NCBI RefSeq assembly: GCF_902497555.1
Contig: NZ_CABVGP010000001.1
Location: 372,001-436,000 of the forward strand
DNA: 64,000 nucleotides
Direction of reading: 5' to 3'
Source of the DNA: Amycolatopsis camponoti
GTDB taxonomy: Bacteria; Actinomycetota; Actinomycetes; Mycobacteriales; Pseudonocardiaceae
Part shown: positions 35,371 through 45,741 of the stretch, in pieces
Layout of the letters: every line of letters begins with the position of its first letter
Numbering within the stretch: position 1 is the stretch's first letter
The notes under the pieces: model-generated
Told to the model about the DNA's origin: nothing
Database searches by the model: none
The model's input: the letters and a program-made list of their open reading frames with translations, nothing else
Made by a program: the position numbers and the translations under genes

Positions 35371-35965
35371 GAGCGGGCGGCTCGCCGAATGCGTCCCCGG
35401 ACTCGCCGGCCATCACGTACTCGCCCGCTTCGAGCCGGGCGATCAGGCCTTCGAGCCAGGCGAGGCTCGTGTCGGTGATCCCGCCCCACAGCCGGTACAG
35501 CTCACCGACGTGCTCGGGGGTGCCCTGCCCCATGTTCACCTTCAGCTCTTCCAGCATCAGCGTCGCCTGCTGCTGTTCGGCCCGCAGGTGCACCAGCCGG
35601 TGCCGCAGCAGGTTGATCACGCGCGCGCGGGGCAGCGTCGTCATCAGCGAGATGGCGGCCGACAGGTCGGGGTGGTTGAGCTCCGGATCGGACAGCGCCT
35701 TCGACAGCAGCACCTGGTACTCCTGCTCGCCCTCGCCGGTGAGCCGGTAGGCGGTCCGGTCCGGGCCGCCCTCGCCCGGCTCGACGTCGACCTGTTCCAG
35801 CAGGTCTTCGGCGGTCATCTTCTTCAGCGCGTGGTAGATCGAGCCGGGCTGGACGTTGGCCCACTTGTCCGCGGACCAGGTCAGCAGCTCCCGCCGCACC
35901 TGGTAGCCGTGCGCGCGGCCGTACATGCGCACCACCCCGAGCACGAGCAACCGTGTCGCCGACAA
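35366..35965 (-). CDS. PadR-family transcriptional regulator
   Basis: A 199-residue regulator. The N-terminal winged helix has LLVLGVVRMYGRAHGYQVRR (residues 6-25) and VQPGSIYHALKKM (about 38-50), followed by the Vir_C/PadR_C helical dimer domain. PadR proteins of this type repress a linked ABC multidrug exporter until a drug binds, which fits the DrrAB-like genes immediately downstream. It is divergent from metG. Confidence 0.9.
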   Translation of the reverse strand: MSATRLLVLGVVRMYGRAHGYQVRRELLTWSADKWANVQPGSIYHALKKMTAEDLLEQVDVEPGEGGPDRTAYRLTGEGEQEYQVLLSKALSDPELNHPDLSAAISLMTTLPRARVINLLRHRLVHLRAEQQQATLMLEELKVNMGQGTPEHVGELYRLWGGITDTSLAWLEGLIARLEAGEYVMAGESGDAFGEPPAR

Positions 35966-36003
35966 CCGGGCCTCCCTCTCGACAAGGCGCGTGACGCCCT
36001 CCG

Positions 36004-36009
36004 TAGGCT
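36004..36009 (+). promoter_or_regulatory. -10 box of metG
   Basis: TAGGCT lies 8 nt before the ATG at 36018, giving a leaderless or near-leaderless transcript. A weak AAGG lies directly before the ATG. Confidence 0.4.
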
Positions 36010-36017
36010 AATAAGGT

Positions 36018-37814
36018 ATGAGCACCCCTGTGTTGACCGCGGTGGCCTGGCCCTACGCCAACGGCCCCCGCCACATCGGCCACGTGTCCGGATTCGGCGT
36101 CCCGTCCGACGTCTTCTCCCGCTACCAGCGAATGGCCGGCAACCGGGTGCTCATGGTCTCCGGCACCGACGAACACGGCACCCCGATCACGGTCCAGGCC
36201 GACAAGGAGAACTCGACCCCGCAGCTGACGGCGGACAAGTACACCCGCCAGATCGGCACCGACCTGCAGGGCCTCGGCCTCTCCTACGACCTGTTCACCC
36301 GGACCACGACCGGCAACCACGCCGAGGTGACGCAGCAGATCTTCCTCGCGCTGCACCGCAACGGCTACGTCGTGCCGAAGACCACGCGCGGGGCGATCAG
36401 CCCGTCCACCGGCCGCACGCTGCCCGACCGCTACGTCGAGGGCACCTGCCCGATCTGCGGGTACGACGGCGCGCGCGGCGACCAGTGCGACAACTGCGGC
36501 AACCAGCTCGACGCCGCGGAGCTGATCAACCCGAAGTCGCGGATCAACGGCGAGACGCCGAAGTTCGTCGAGACCGAGCACTACTTCCTCGACCTGCCGG
36601 CGTTCACCAAGACCCTCGGCGACTGGCTGGGCACCAAGACCGACTGGCGCCCGAACGTCCTCAACTTCACGAAGAACCTGATCGACGACATGCGGCCGCG
36701 GCCGATCACCCGCGACCTCGACTGGGGCGTCAAGATCCCCCTCGACGGCTGGCGCGACCAGCCGCTGAAGCGGTTCTACGTCTGGTTCGACGCGGTGATC
36801 GGGTACTTCTCGGCGAGCGTCGAGTGGGCCCGCCGGTCCGGCAACCCGGACGCGTGGCAGGAGTGGTGGAACAACCCCGATGCCCGGTCGTACTACTTCA
36901 TGGGCAAGGACAACATCACCTTCCACGCCCAGATCTGGCCTGCGCTGCTTTTCGGCCACAACGGCGAGGGCGACAAGGGCGGCGAGCCGGGCAAGTACGG
37001 CAAGCTGCACCTGCCCGACGAGATCGTCTCCAGCGAGTTCCTCACCATGAGCGGCTCGAAGTTCTCGACCTCGCGCGGGCGCGTGATCTACGTCGAGGAC
37101 TTCCTGCGCGACTTCGGCCCGGACACGCTGCGGTACTTCATCTCGGTCGCCGGCCCGGAGACCCAGGACACCGACTTCACCTGGGACGAGTTCGTCCGCC
37201 GGACCAACTTCGAGCTGGCCAACGAGTGGGGCAACCTGGTCAACCGGTCCATCTCGATGGCGCACAAGAACGTCGGCGCCATCCCGCGCCCGGAGGCCCC
37301 GACCGCGGCCGACGAGGACCTGAAGGCCCTGTCCCGCAAGGCTTTCGACACCGCGGGCGCGCACCTGGCCCGGTCCCGGTTCAAGCTGGCGGCGAGCGAG
37401 GCGATGAAGGTCGTCACCGCGGCGAACAAGTACATCTCCGACCAGGAGCCGTGGAAGCTCAAGGACGACCCCGCGCGGCGCGACACGGTGCTGCACACCG
37501 CGCTGCAGGTCGTCTCCGACGCCAACACGCTGCTGACGCCGTTCCTGCCGCACTCGGCCCAGAAGGTGCACGAGGCCCTCGGCGGCACCGGCGTCTGGGC
37601 CGCGCAGCCGGAGCTCAAGGAGGTCGAGGACCTCGACATCGACGGCCGGGTCAACCCGATCCTCACCGGCGACTACGCGGGCGAGCAGGCGAAGTGGGAG
37701 TCGAAGCCGATCGAGGTCGGCAAGCCCCTGCAGAAGCCGTCGCCGCTGTTCACCAAGCTCGACCCGGCGCTCGGCGAGACCGGCCCGGAGTGGGCACCGA
37801 TCACGAAGGACTAG
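36018..37814 (+). CDS. metG: Methionyl-tRNA synthetase
   Basis: A 598-residue class-I aminoacyl-tRNA synthetase charging tRNA-Met. HIGH appears at residues 19-22 (RHIGHVSG). The zinc knuckle has four Cys in [18 protein letters not shown]. The KMSKS-equivalent loop is KFSTS (about 349-353). The anticodon-binding helical domain follows. Length and the KFSTS loop fit the actinobacterial MetRS without a C-terminal dimer domain. TatD starts 9 bp after the stop, so the two are probably one transcript. Confidence 0.97.
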   Translation: MSTPVLTAVAWPYANGPRHIGHVSGFGVPSDVFSRYQRMAGNRVLMVSGTDEHGTPITVQADKENSTPQLTADKYTRQIGTDLQGLGLSYDLFTRTTTGNHAEVTQQIFLALHRNGYVVPKTTRGAISPSTGRTLPDRYVEGTCPICGYDGARGDQCDNCGNQLDAAELINPKSRINGETPKFVETEHYFLDLPAFTKTLGDWLGTKTDWRPNVLNFTKNLIDDMRPRPITRDLDWGVKIPLDGWRDQPLKRFYVWFDAVIGYFSASVEWARRSGNPDAWQEWWNNPDARSYYFMGKDNITFHAQIWPALLFGHNGEGDKGGEPGKYGKLHLPDEIVSSEFLTMSGSKFSTSRGRVIYVEDFLRDFGPDTLRYFISVAGPETQDTDFTWDEFVRRTNFELANEWGNLVNRSISMAHKNVGAIPRPEAPTAADEDLKALSRKAFDTAGAHLARSRFKLAASEAMKVVTAANKYISDQEPWKLKDDPARRDTVLHTALQVVSDANTLLTPFLPHSAQKVHEALGGTGVWAAQPELKEVEDLDIDGRVNPILTGDYAGEQAKWESKPIEVGKPLQKPSPLFTKLDPALGETGPEWAPITKD

Positions 37815-37823
37815 AGGTAGTGC

Positions 37824-38660
37824 ATGGGTGACGAGAAGCGCGAGCTGCCGCCGGTCCCGGACCGGCTCCCGGTGTCGGTGGTGGACGCGCACACCCATCT
37901 CGACGCGTGCGGTGCGGTCACCGCGGCCGATGTGAAGGCCGTGGTCGACCGCGCCGAGCGCGCGGGTGTCGCCCGCGTCGTCACGGTGGCCGACGACCTC
38001 GCGTCGGCCCGCTGGGCGGCCGAGGCGGCGACCTGGGACAGCCGGGTCTGGGCCGCCGTCGCGATCCACCCGACGCGGACCAAGGAGTTCGGCGAGGCCG
38101 AGAGGTCCGAAGTGGAGCGCCTGGCCGCGCAGGACCGCGTGGTCGCCGTCGGCGAGACCGGCCTCGACTACTACTGGGACTACTCGCCCCACGACGCCCA
38201 GCAGGAAGCCTTCCGCTGGCACATCGACCTCGCCAAGCGGCTGGACAAGCCGCTGATGATCCACGACCGCGAGGCCCACGACGACGTGCTGCGCATCCTG
38301 GCCGAAGAGAATGCGCCGAATGCCGTAATCTTCCATTGTTTTTCCGGGGACGCCGAAATGGCACGCAAGTGCGTCGACGCGGGATACGTCCTTTCCTTCG
38401 CCGGCACGGTGACGTTCAAGAACGCGAAGGGGCTCCACGAGGCGGCCCGGCTCTGCCCGGCGGACCAGTACCTCGTCGAAACCGACGCACCGTTTCTGAC
38501 CCCCCACCCGTTCCGTGGACGGCCGAACGAGCCGTTCGGCGCGGCTTACACCGTTCGTCACCTCGCGGCGCTCAGGGGCGAAGCTGTCCACGAAGTCGCC
38601 CAATCGGTCCGGACCACTGCCGAGCGGGTCTACCGACTCCCCAGTGTCACAACGGGGTGA
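37824..38660 (+). CDS. tatD: TatD-family metal-dependent DNase
   Basis: A 278-residue TIM-barrel hydrolase with TatD metal-ligand motifs: VDAHTHLDACG (about residues 15-25), VAVGETGLDYYWDYSP (about 109-124), HDREAHDD and the C-terminal ETDAPFLTPHPFRG. Family members are 3'-5' DNA exonucleases in repair and quality control. It follows metG closely, as in mycobacteria (Rv1007c/Rv1008 neighbourhood). Confidence 0.93.
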   Translation: MGDEKRELPPVPDRLPVSVVDAHTHLDACGAVTAADVKAVVDRAERAGVARVVTVADDLASARWAAEAATWDSRVWAAVAIHPTRTKEFGEAERSEVERLAAQDRVVAVGETGLDYYWDYSPHDAQQEAFRWHIDLAKRLDKPLMIHDREAHDDVLRILAEENAPNAVIFHCFSGDAEMARKCVDAGYVLSFAGTVTFKNAKGLHEAARLCPADQYLVETDAPFLTPHPFRGRPNEPFGAAYTVRHLAALRGEAVHEVAQSVRTTAERVYRLPSVTTG

Positions 38661-38734
38661 ACGCACTGCGACATCAGGGTTCCTTGATCGTCCACCTGAT
38701 GGAGTGACGGGGATCACGACACTCCGGGGGGTGT

Positions 38735-38763
38735 TTGCGCAACCCGGCGGGACCCGTTACTGT
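38735..38763 (+). promoter_or_regulatory. Promoter of rpfB
   Basis: -35 TTGCGC (38735-38740), a 17-bp spacer, then -10 TACTGT (38758-38763). It predicts a transcript starting near 38770, with a leader of about 178 nt before the GTG of rpfB. Confidence 0.5.
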
Positions 38764-38769
38764 CCCGTG

Positions 38770-40372
<1,603 letters not shown>

Positions 40373-40385
40373 CACGCTTTTCGAG

Positions 40386-40414
40386 CGGCCCTCACCTCGC
40401 CGAGGTGAGGGCCG
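40386..40414 (+). terminator. Rho-independent-type terminator of rpfB
   Basis: A perfect 14-bp stem, CGGCCCTCACCTCG / CGAGGTGAGGGCCG, has a single-base loop and is followed by TTT. It separates rpfB from the ksgA promoter. Confidence 0.75.
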
Positions 40415-40431
40415 TTTCGCGTGCGCGAAGA

Positions 40432-40536
40432 GGCATCACGCGTGTCCCGAGGGGCATCACTCGTGATCAGGCGGGCATCGCGCGTGATGCCCTTCCCATC
40501 ACGCGTGATGCCTGCCCAGTCACGCGTGATGCCCCA
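40432..40536. repeat. Five tandem 21-bp palindromic repeats before ksgA
   Basis: Five contiguous 21-bp units begin at 40432, 40453, 40474, 40495 and 40516. Each is centred on the 14-bp dyad CATCACG-CGTGATG: unit 4 is perfect and the others have 1-3 changes. The period is two helical turns, so all dyads face the same side. The array ends 4 bp before the ksgA -10 box and covers its -35 region. Confidence 0.85.
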
Positions 40537-40540
40537 TCGG

Positions 40541-40546
40541 TAGGCT
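40541..40546 (+). promoter_or_regulatory. -10 box of ksgA
   Basis: TAGGCT lies 6 nt before the GTG at 40553 (leaderless) and directly abuts the 21-bp repeat array. Confidence 0.5.
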
Positions 40547-40552
40547 TCAGCG

Positions 40553-41389
40553 GTGGTTGAACTGTTGGGACCTGCCGAGATCCGCGGGCTGGCGGCCGAG
40601 CTGGACGTGCGGCCGACCAAGAAGCTCGGGCAGAACTTCGTGCACGATCCCAACACCGTCCGGCGGATCGTCGAGCTGGCGAACGTCGGCCCGGACGACG
40701 TCGTCCTCGAGGTCGGGCCCGGGCTCGGGTCGCTGACCCTCGGGCTGCTCGCCACCGGCGCGCGCGTCGTCGCCGTCGAGATCGATCCCAAGCTCGCCGA
40801 ACGGCTGCCCAAGACCGTCGCCGAGCGGGGTCTCGAGGCCGCGGAACGGCTGACCGTCGTCGAAGCCGACGCGATGCGCGTCAGCAAGGACGATCTGGGC
40901 GAGCCGACCGCGCTCGTCGCCAACCTGCCCTACAACGTCGCCGTCCCGGTCGTGCTGCACCTGCTCGCCGAGGTGCCGTCCCTGACGTCCGGCCTCGTCA
41001 TGGTCCAGACCGAGGTCGCCGACCGGATGGCGGCCGGCCCCGGCAGCCGGATCTACGGCGTGCCGAGCGTCAAGCTCGCCTGGTACGGCCCGGCGCGCAA
41101 GGTCGCCGCCGTGCCGCGTTCGGTGTTCTGGCCGGTGCCGAACGTCGACTCCGCGCTCGTCGCCTTCGAGCGCGGTGACGCTCCGGCGTCGGACGACCGC
41201 GATCGGCTCTTCGGGCTCGTCGACGCCGCTTTCTCACAACGCCGGAAGACGCTCCGGGCCGCGCTGGCGGGCTGGGCGGGCTCGGCCGAACGGGCCGGGG
41301 AGCTGCTCACGGCCGCCGGGATCGACCCGAAAACCCGCGGTGAGCAGCTGGACGTGCACGACTTCGCCCGGCTCGCCGCCGCCCGTTAG
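40553..41389 (+). CDS. ksgA: 16S rRNA adenine dimethyltransferase (A1518/A1519) KsgA
   Basis: A 278-residue SAM-dependent methyltransferase that dimethylates two adjacent adenines in helix 45 of 16S rRNA. Motifs are [16 protein letters not shown] (about residues 20-35), [12 protein letters not shown] (motif I) and the catalytic NLPYNVAVP (motif IV). [10 protein letters not shown] lies near the C-terminus. GTG is the start. In mycobacteria it shares an operon with rpfB and ispE; here a terminator and its own promoter separate it from rpfB. Confidence 0.96.
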   Translation: MVELLGPAEIRGLAAELDVRPTKKLGQNFVHDPNTVRRIVELANVGPDDVVLEVGPGLGSLTLGLLATGARVVAVEIDPKLAERLPKTVAERGLEAAERLTVVEADAMRVSKDDLGEPTALVANLPYNVAVPVVLHLLAEVPSLTSGLVMVQTEVADRMAAGPGSRIYGVPSVKLAWYGPARKVAAVPRSVFWPVPNVDSALVAFERGDAPASDDRDRLFGLVDAAFSQRRKTLRAALAGWAGSAERAGELLTAAGIDPKTRGEQLDVHDFARLAAAR

Positions 41390-41529
41390 CACGTCCACAG
41401 TGGAAGTCAACGCCGGTCGGTGAAAATACGCCTCTTGACGTGCGATCTCGCGATTCGGACACCTCCACTCGTGTGATCTGGGCCAACAGGCTTGCTTTCG
41501 CTCCTCGGGATCGGCTTTACTCGGAAGCG

Positions 41530-41616
41530 TCCATCCCGAGCGACTGAGAGACCTGGCTCGCCGAAGTCGCAGCAACCACCCTCCACAGGGCAGGTGCTAC
41601 CGCCAGGACCGATGGA
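41530..41616 (+). ncRNA. SAM-I (S-box) riboswitch
   Basis: P1 pairs TCCATC (41530-41535) with GATGGA (41611-41616). P2 pairs GCGACT with AGTCGC. Conserved strands GACTGAGAGACCTGGC, GCAGCAACC and AGGTGCTACCGCCAGG match the S-box core. It lies 211 nt upstream of a MetN-like ATPase gene, a methionine-metabolism context that fits SAM sensing. Confidence 0.85.
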
Positions 41617-41754
41617 GGCCGTTTCCGATGAAGAGGGTAGCTCGCCCCCTGCTCCTGACCAGGCGTCGCGTAGTCGACGAAGGCCGCCGCTCCGTGACCG
41701 CATGTCGACGCTCCCACTGAGCTTGTCGTAGCCGGTCCACCCCTTCTTCACGCA

Positions 41755-41771
41755 CCGTCCACATAGGACGG
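41755..41771 (+). terminator. Possible terminator/anti-terminator hairpin of the S-box leader
   Basis: CCGTCC-ACATA-GGACGG is a perfect 6-bp stem followed by ACTTT. It is weak as a terminator, and its pairing with the aptamer is not demonstrated. Confidence 0.3.
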
Positions 41772-41827
41772 ACTTTGCCTGCGGCCGGGTGCCGTTTCGT
41801 GCGCGCACCCCGTTTTCTGGAGCCTTC

Positions 41828-42841
41828 GTGATCACCGTCGAAAACCTGTCCAAAACCTTTGCCACCAACGGAAACTCGGTCGTCGCCCTGCGCGACGTGA
41901 GCGTCGAGGTCCAGGCCGGCTCGCTGTTCGGCGTGGTCGGCCCGGCCGGGTCCGGCAAGTCCGTCCTCGCCCGCTGCATCGCGCTGCAGGAGCGGCCCGA
42001 CCGCGGCGTCGTCCGCCTCGACGGCCTCAACACCGGCACCCTCGACGGCCGCCGGCTGCGCGAGATCCGCCGTCAGCTCGGCGTCGTTTCGACGAAACCG
42101 GAGCTGATCGCCGAGCGCACGATCGCCGGCAACATCGCCTCCCCGCTCGAGCAGCTCGGCGTCGACGGCCCACAGCGCCGGAGCCGGGTCGGCTCGCTCC
42201 TCGACCTCGTCGGCCTGACGCAGCGTGCGACGCAGCGTCCCGGCGAGCTGACCGAGGGCCAGCTCCGCCGCGTCGCGGTCGCGAAGGCGCTGGCCGCGGC
42301 GCCGGCCGTGCTGCTCGCCGACGACCCGACCGCCGGCATCGACCCGGAGGAGGCCGGCGCGGTGCTCACCGTGCTCGACCGCGCCCGCGCCGAGTTGGGT
42401 ACCACCATCGTGGTCACGACCCCGGACGCCGGCGTGGTCCGCCGGGTCTGCGACGACGTCGCGGTGCTCGAAGACGGCACGGTCGTCGAGCGCGGCACCG
42501 TCCTCGACCTGGTCTCGAACCCGGCCAGCCGCACGGCGCAGGCGCTGCTGCCCGCTATCGAGACGACCCGCGCCCAGATCGCGCGCTACGACCGCTCGGC
42601 CGACGTCGTGCTGGTCGGCTTCGCCTCGGTCGGCGCGCTGCTGCCCGAGGCCGCGGGCCGCTTCGACGTCGAGTTCGCCACGATCGGCGGCGGCCTGACC
42701 CGGATCGGCGACACGCCGGTCGGCCGGTTCCGCCTCGGCGTTCGCGGCGAGCGGGCCGACGCGGCGCTGGCGTGGGTCGCCGAGCGCGGCGGCCACGTGA
42801 CGCACACCGCGCGCGGACCCCAGGGTGTTGCCGCAGCCTGA
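41828..42841 (+). CDS. MetN-like ABC transporter ATPase with NIL domain, orphan
   Basis: A 337-residue ATPase related to the methionine importer subunit MetN. Walker A GPAGSGKS is at 39-46. The signature reads LTEGQ (141-145) instead of LSGGQ, and Walker B reads LLADDP, so Asp166 replaces the catalytic Glu. The C-terminal NIL-like methionine-sensing domain spans about 255-330. No metI or metQ gene is adjacent. GTG 41828 has GGAG 6 nt upstream. A SAM-I riboswitch precedes it, supporting a methionine role, but the altered motifs suggest weak or non-transport activity. Confidence 0.85.
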   Translation: MITVENLSKTFATNGNSVVALRDVSVEVQAGSLFGVVGPAGSGKSVLARCIALQERPDRGVVRLDGLNTGTLDGRRLREIRRQLGVVSTKPELIAERTIAGNIASPLEQLGVDGPQRRSRVGSLLDLVGLTQRATQRPGELTEGQLRRVAVAKALAAAPAVLLADDPTAGIDPEEAGAVLTVLDRARAELGTTIVVTTPDAGVVRRVCDDVAVLEDGTVVERGTVLDLVSNPASRTAQALLPAIETTRAQIARYDRSADVVLVGFASVGALLPEAAGRFDVEFATIGGGLTRIGDTPVGRFRLGVRGERADAALAWVAERGGHVTHTARGPQGVAAA

Positions 42842-42900
42842 TCTCAGACGCCGAAGACGCCCCGATGCGCACGTCGCATCGGGGCGTTTCCGTGGCCACG

Positions 42901-42906
42901 TAGGCT
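42901..42906 (+). promoter_or_regulatory. -10 box of ispE
   Basis: TAGGCT lies 6 nt before the GTG at 42913 (leaderless). Confidence 0.5.
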
Positions 42907-42912
42907 GGTCGG

Positions 42913-43875
42913 GTGCTCGCTGTAGTTCCGCCCCCAGTCACCGTCCGGGTCCCGGCCAAGGTCAACCTGCACCTGGCGGTCGACGACCTGCGCGAAGACG
43001 GTTACCACGAGCTGGTGACCGTGTTCCAGGCTCTGTCGCTGACCGACGAGGTGACCGTCGCGGTCACCGACGAGCCGGGGCTGGAGATCTACGGCGAGGG
43101 CGAAGGCTCGGTGCTCGCCGACGGCACCAACCTGGCCTGGCGCGCGGTCGAAGCGCTCTCCGCGCACGTCGGCCGCACCGAAGAGCCGAACGTCCGGGTG
43201 GTGCTGCGCAAGGGCATCCCGGTCGCGGGCGGCATGGCGGGCGGCAGCGCCGACGCCGCGGCGACCCTGGTCGGGCTGTCGAGCCTCTGGAACCTCGACG
43301 TCACGCGCGACGAGCTGGCCGAGATCGCCGCCGGCCTGGGCAGCGACGTCCCGTTCGCCCTCTACGGCGGCACGGCACTGGGCACCGGCCGGGGCGAGCA
43401 GCTCGTCCCGGTGCTGTCGCGGCACACGTTCCACTGGGTGCTGGCCTTCGACTCCGAAGGCCTGTCGACGCCGAAGGTGTTCAAGGAGCTGGACCGCCTG
43501 CGCGCGGCGGGCAACCCGCCGCGGATCGGCTCGCACACCCCGGTCGTCGAAGCACTGGCCTCGGGCGACCCGCGGCAGCTGGCGCTGCTGCTGGGCAACG
43601 ACCTCCAGGCGGCAGCGGTCTCGCTGCGGCCCGAACTGCGCCGGACGCTGCGGGCCGGCGTCAACGCGGGCGCGCTCGCCGGCACGGTCTCCGGATCCGG
43701 CCCGACGTGCGCGTTCCTCTGCGAGGACGCGCGGTCGGCGGTGGAGGTCGCCGCGGAGCTGTCGGGCGCGGGGGTGTGCCGCACGGTCCGGGTGGCGCAC
43801 GGCCCGGTGCCCGGCGCCCGCGTGGTCGGCGGGGACGACGCCCCACGCCCGGCGCCGCCGCGCGTGCACGCCTGA
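42913..43875 (+). CDS. ispE: 4-diphosphocytidyl-2-C-methyl-D-erythritol kinase IspE
   Basis: A 320-residue GHMP kinase phosphorylating CDP-ME in the non-mevalonate isoprenoid pathway. Motif 1 is [22 protein letters not shown] near the N-terminus (split: VPAKVNLHL and DGYHEL). The ATP loop is [15 protein letters not shown] (about residues 102-116), and the third GHMP motif is [15 protein letters not shown] is the start. It follows the MetN-like gene and precedes the ABC-F gene. Confidence 0.96.
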   Translation: MLAVVPPPVTVRVPAKVNLHLAVDDLREDGYHELVTVFQALSLTDEVTVAVTDEPGLEIYGEGEGSVLADGTNLAWRAVEALSAHVGRTEEPNVRVVLRKGIPVAGGMAGGSADAAATLVGLSSLWNLDVTRDELAEIAAGLGSDVPFALYGGTALGTGRGEQLVPVLSRHTFHWVLAFDSEGLSTPKVFKELDRLRAAGNPPRIGSHTPVVEALASGDPRQLALLLGNDLQAAAVSLRPELRRTLRAGVNAGALAGTVSGSGPTCAFLCEDARSAVEVAAELSGAGVCRTVRVAHGPVPGARVVGGDDAPRPAPPRVHA

Positions 43876-43921
43876 TCGTCCACTGTGGATTCATACTTCT
43901 CGGAAAGGAACGGCTGAGCGG

Positions 43922-45688
43922 ATGGCCAACCTGGTCAACCTGGAAGCGGTGAGCAAGTCCTACGGGGTGAAGCCACTGCTGGACGGCGTCTCACTGGGCG
44001 TCGCGGCCGGGCAGCGCATCGGTGTCGTCGGCCTCAACGGCGGCGGCAAGACCACCCTCCTGGAAGTCCTTTCCGGACTCGCCGCGCCGGATTCCGGGCG
44101 GGTGAGCCACGTCGGCGGCCTGCGGATGGCCGTGGTCACCCAGCGGACCGAGCTGCCGGACGGCAGCAGCGTCGGCGAGGTCGTGCTCGAACGCTACGGC
44201 GCCGAGCACGAATGGGCGGCCGACGCGCGCGTGCGGTCCATTGTGGACGGCCTGGGCATCACCGCGATCGGGCTGGACACGCCGACGGCGAACCTCTCCG
44301 GCGGCGAGCGGCGCCGGGTCTCCCTGGCCGCCGCGCTGACCGGCGAGCTCGACCTCGTCGTGCTCGACGAGCCGACCAACCACCTGGACGTCGAAGGTGT
44401 CCAGTGGCTCGCCGACCACCTGCTGAACCGGCGGATCGCGGTCGTGGTCGTCACCCACGACCGGTGGTTCCTCGACACCGTCGCGAGCCTGACGTGGGAG
44501 GTCGCGAACGGCCGCGTCGAGCAGTACGAAGGTGGTTACGCCGACTGGATCTTCGCGCGCGCCGAGCGGGCGCGGCTGGCCGCGACGGCCGAGGAGAAGC
44601 GGCAGAACCTGGCGCGCAAGGAGCTGGCGTGGCTGCGCCGCGGCCCGCAGGCGCGCTCGTCGAAGCCGCGCTACCGCATCGACGCGGCCGAGGCGCTGAT
44701 CGCGGACGTGCCGCCGCCGCGCGACTCCGTCGAGCTGATGGCGTTCGCGAAGCGACGCTTGGGCAAGACCGTGCTGGAGCTGGAAGACACGACGTACACG
44801 GTCGGCGACCGGACGCTGCTCGACCACGTCACCTGGCGGGTCGGGCCGGGCGACCGGATCGGCCTGGTCGGGGTCAACGGCTCCGGCAAGACGTCCCTGC
44901 TGAAGCTGCTGGGCGGCGACGTCGAAGGCTCGACCGGACGCCGGATCGAGGGCAAGACGGTCGCGCTCGCGCACCTGCGCCAGGAGCTCGACGACCTGCC
45001 CGGCGACCTGCGCGTGCTGCAGGCGATCGAGCAGGTGGCCGGGCGCGTGGTGTTCGGCAAGCAGGAGATGACGGCGTCGCAGCTGGGCGAGAAGCTCGGC
45101 TTCCCGCAGGAGCGCCAGTGGACCCCGGTCGGGGACCTGTCGGGCGGCGAGCGGCGCCGGCTGCAGCTGTGCCGGCTGCTGATGGCCGAGCCGAACGTCC
45201 TGCTCCTCGACGAGCCGACGAACGACCTGGACATCGACACGCTGCAGCAGCTGGAGGATCTCCTCGACGGCTGGCCGGGCACGATGGTCGTCGTCTCGCA
45301 CGACCGCTACCTGGTGGAACGCGTCTGCGACACGATCGTCGCCCTCTTCGGCGACGGCCGCATCACCCACCTGCCGGGCGGCATCGAGGAGTACCTGAAC
45401 CGCCGCGCACTGGCCAAGGAACCGGCGGCCGCAGCGGCTCCGACGGCAGCGAAGGCAGAGGCCAAGAAGTCGGCGGCGGACCTGCGCGCGGCGCAGAAGG
45501 ACCTGGGGCGCCTGGAGCGCAAGCTGGACCAGCTGCACGCGAAGGAGGAGAAGCTCCACGCGGCCTTGCTGGAGGCGGCGACGGACCCGGCGAAGCTGAT
45601 GTCGCTCAACGCCGAGCTGAAGGGCGTCCAGGCCGAGGTGGCGGACGTCGAGGGCCGCTGGCTGGAGACCTCAGAGCTGCTGGAGTGA
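43922..45688 (+). CDS. ABC-F family ribosome-associated ATPase
   Basis: A 588-residue soluble protein with two ATPase domains and no membrane helices. Walker A motifs are GLNGGGKTT (about residue 39) and GVNGSGKTS (about 317). The signatures are LSGGERRRVS and LSGGERRRLQ, with Walker B LDEPTNHLD and LDEPTNDLD. A charged interdomain linker follows RKELAWLRRG, and a coiled-coil C-terminus (about 515-588) resembles Uup. ABC-F proteins act on stalled or antibiotic-bound ribosomes. Position after ispE matches M. tuberculosis Rv1011/Rv1012. Confidence 0.92.
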   Translation: MANLVNLEAVSKSYGVKPLLDGVSLGVAAGQRIGVVGLNGGGKTTLLEVLSGLAAPDSGRVSHVGGLRMAVVTQRTELPDGSSVGEVVLERYGAEHEWAADARVRSIVDGLGITAIGLDTPTANLSGGERRRVSLAAALTGELDLVVLDEPTNHLDVEGVQWLADHLLNRRIAVVVVTHDRWFLDTVASLTWEVANGRVEQYEGGYADWIFARAERARLAATAEEKRQNLARKELAWLRRGPQARSSKPRYRIDAAEALIADVPPPRDSVELMAFAKRRLGKTVLELEDTTYTVGDRTLLDHVTWRVGPGDRIGLVGVNGSGKTSLLKLLGGDVEGSTGRRIEGKTVALAHLRQELDDLPGDLRVLQAIEQVAGRVVFGKQEMTASQLGEKLGFPQERQWTPVGDLSGGERRRLQLCRLLMAEPNVLLLDEPTNDLDIDTLQQLEDLLDGWPGTMVVVSHDRYLVERVCDTIVALFGDGRITHLPGGIEEYLNRRALAKEPAAAAAPTAAKAEAKKSAADLRAAQKDLGRLERKLDQLHAKEEKLHAALLEAATDPAKLMSLNAELKGVQAEVADVEGRWLETSELLE

Positions 45689-45729
45689 GCTGTTTCCGCC
45701 TTGATCGGCGGATGTTGACAGCGAGACAG

Positions 45730-45735
45730 TAATCT
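45730..45735 (+). promoter_or_regulatory. -10 box of the FAAL gene
   Basis: TAATCT lies 6 nt before the ATG at 45742 (leaderless). Confidence 0.5.
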
Positions 45736-45741
45736 CTGGCC

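Larger units (their letters stand above)
41390..41827 (+). other. 438-bp gene-free leader region
   Basis: No convincing coding frame is present. The region contains the SAM-I aptamer (41530-41616), then about 210 nt of expression platform. A GTCCACAGTGGAA dyad lies at 41393-41405, and the ribosome site CTGGAGC lies just before the GTG at 41828. Confidence 0.6.

Noticed and set aside
18423..36003. Integrative element or prophage
   Set aside because: No integrase, attachment-site repeats, tRNA junction, transposase or phage structural gene is visible at either border.
35502..38717. A 1,071-residue minus-strand open frame opposite metG and tatD
   Set aside because: It is an antisense shadow of two well-conserved enzymes and has no recognisable domain.
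40432..40536. CRISPR array
   Set aside because: The 21-bp units are contiguous, lack variable spacers and have no cas genes nearby.
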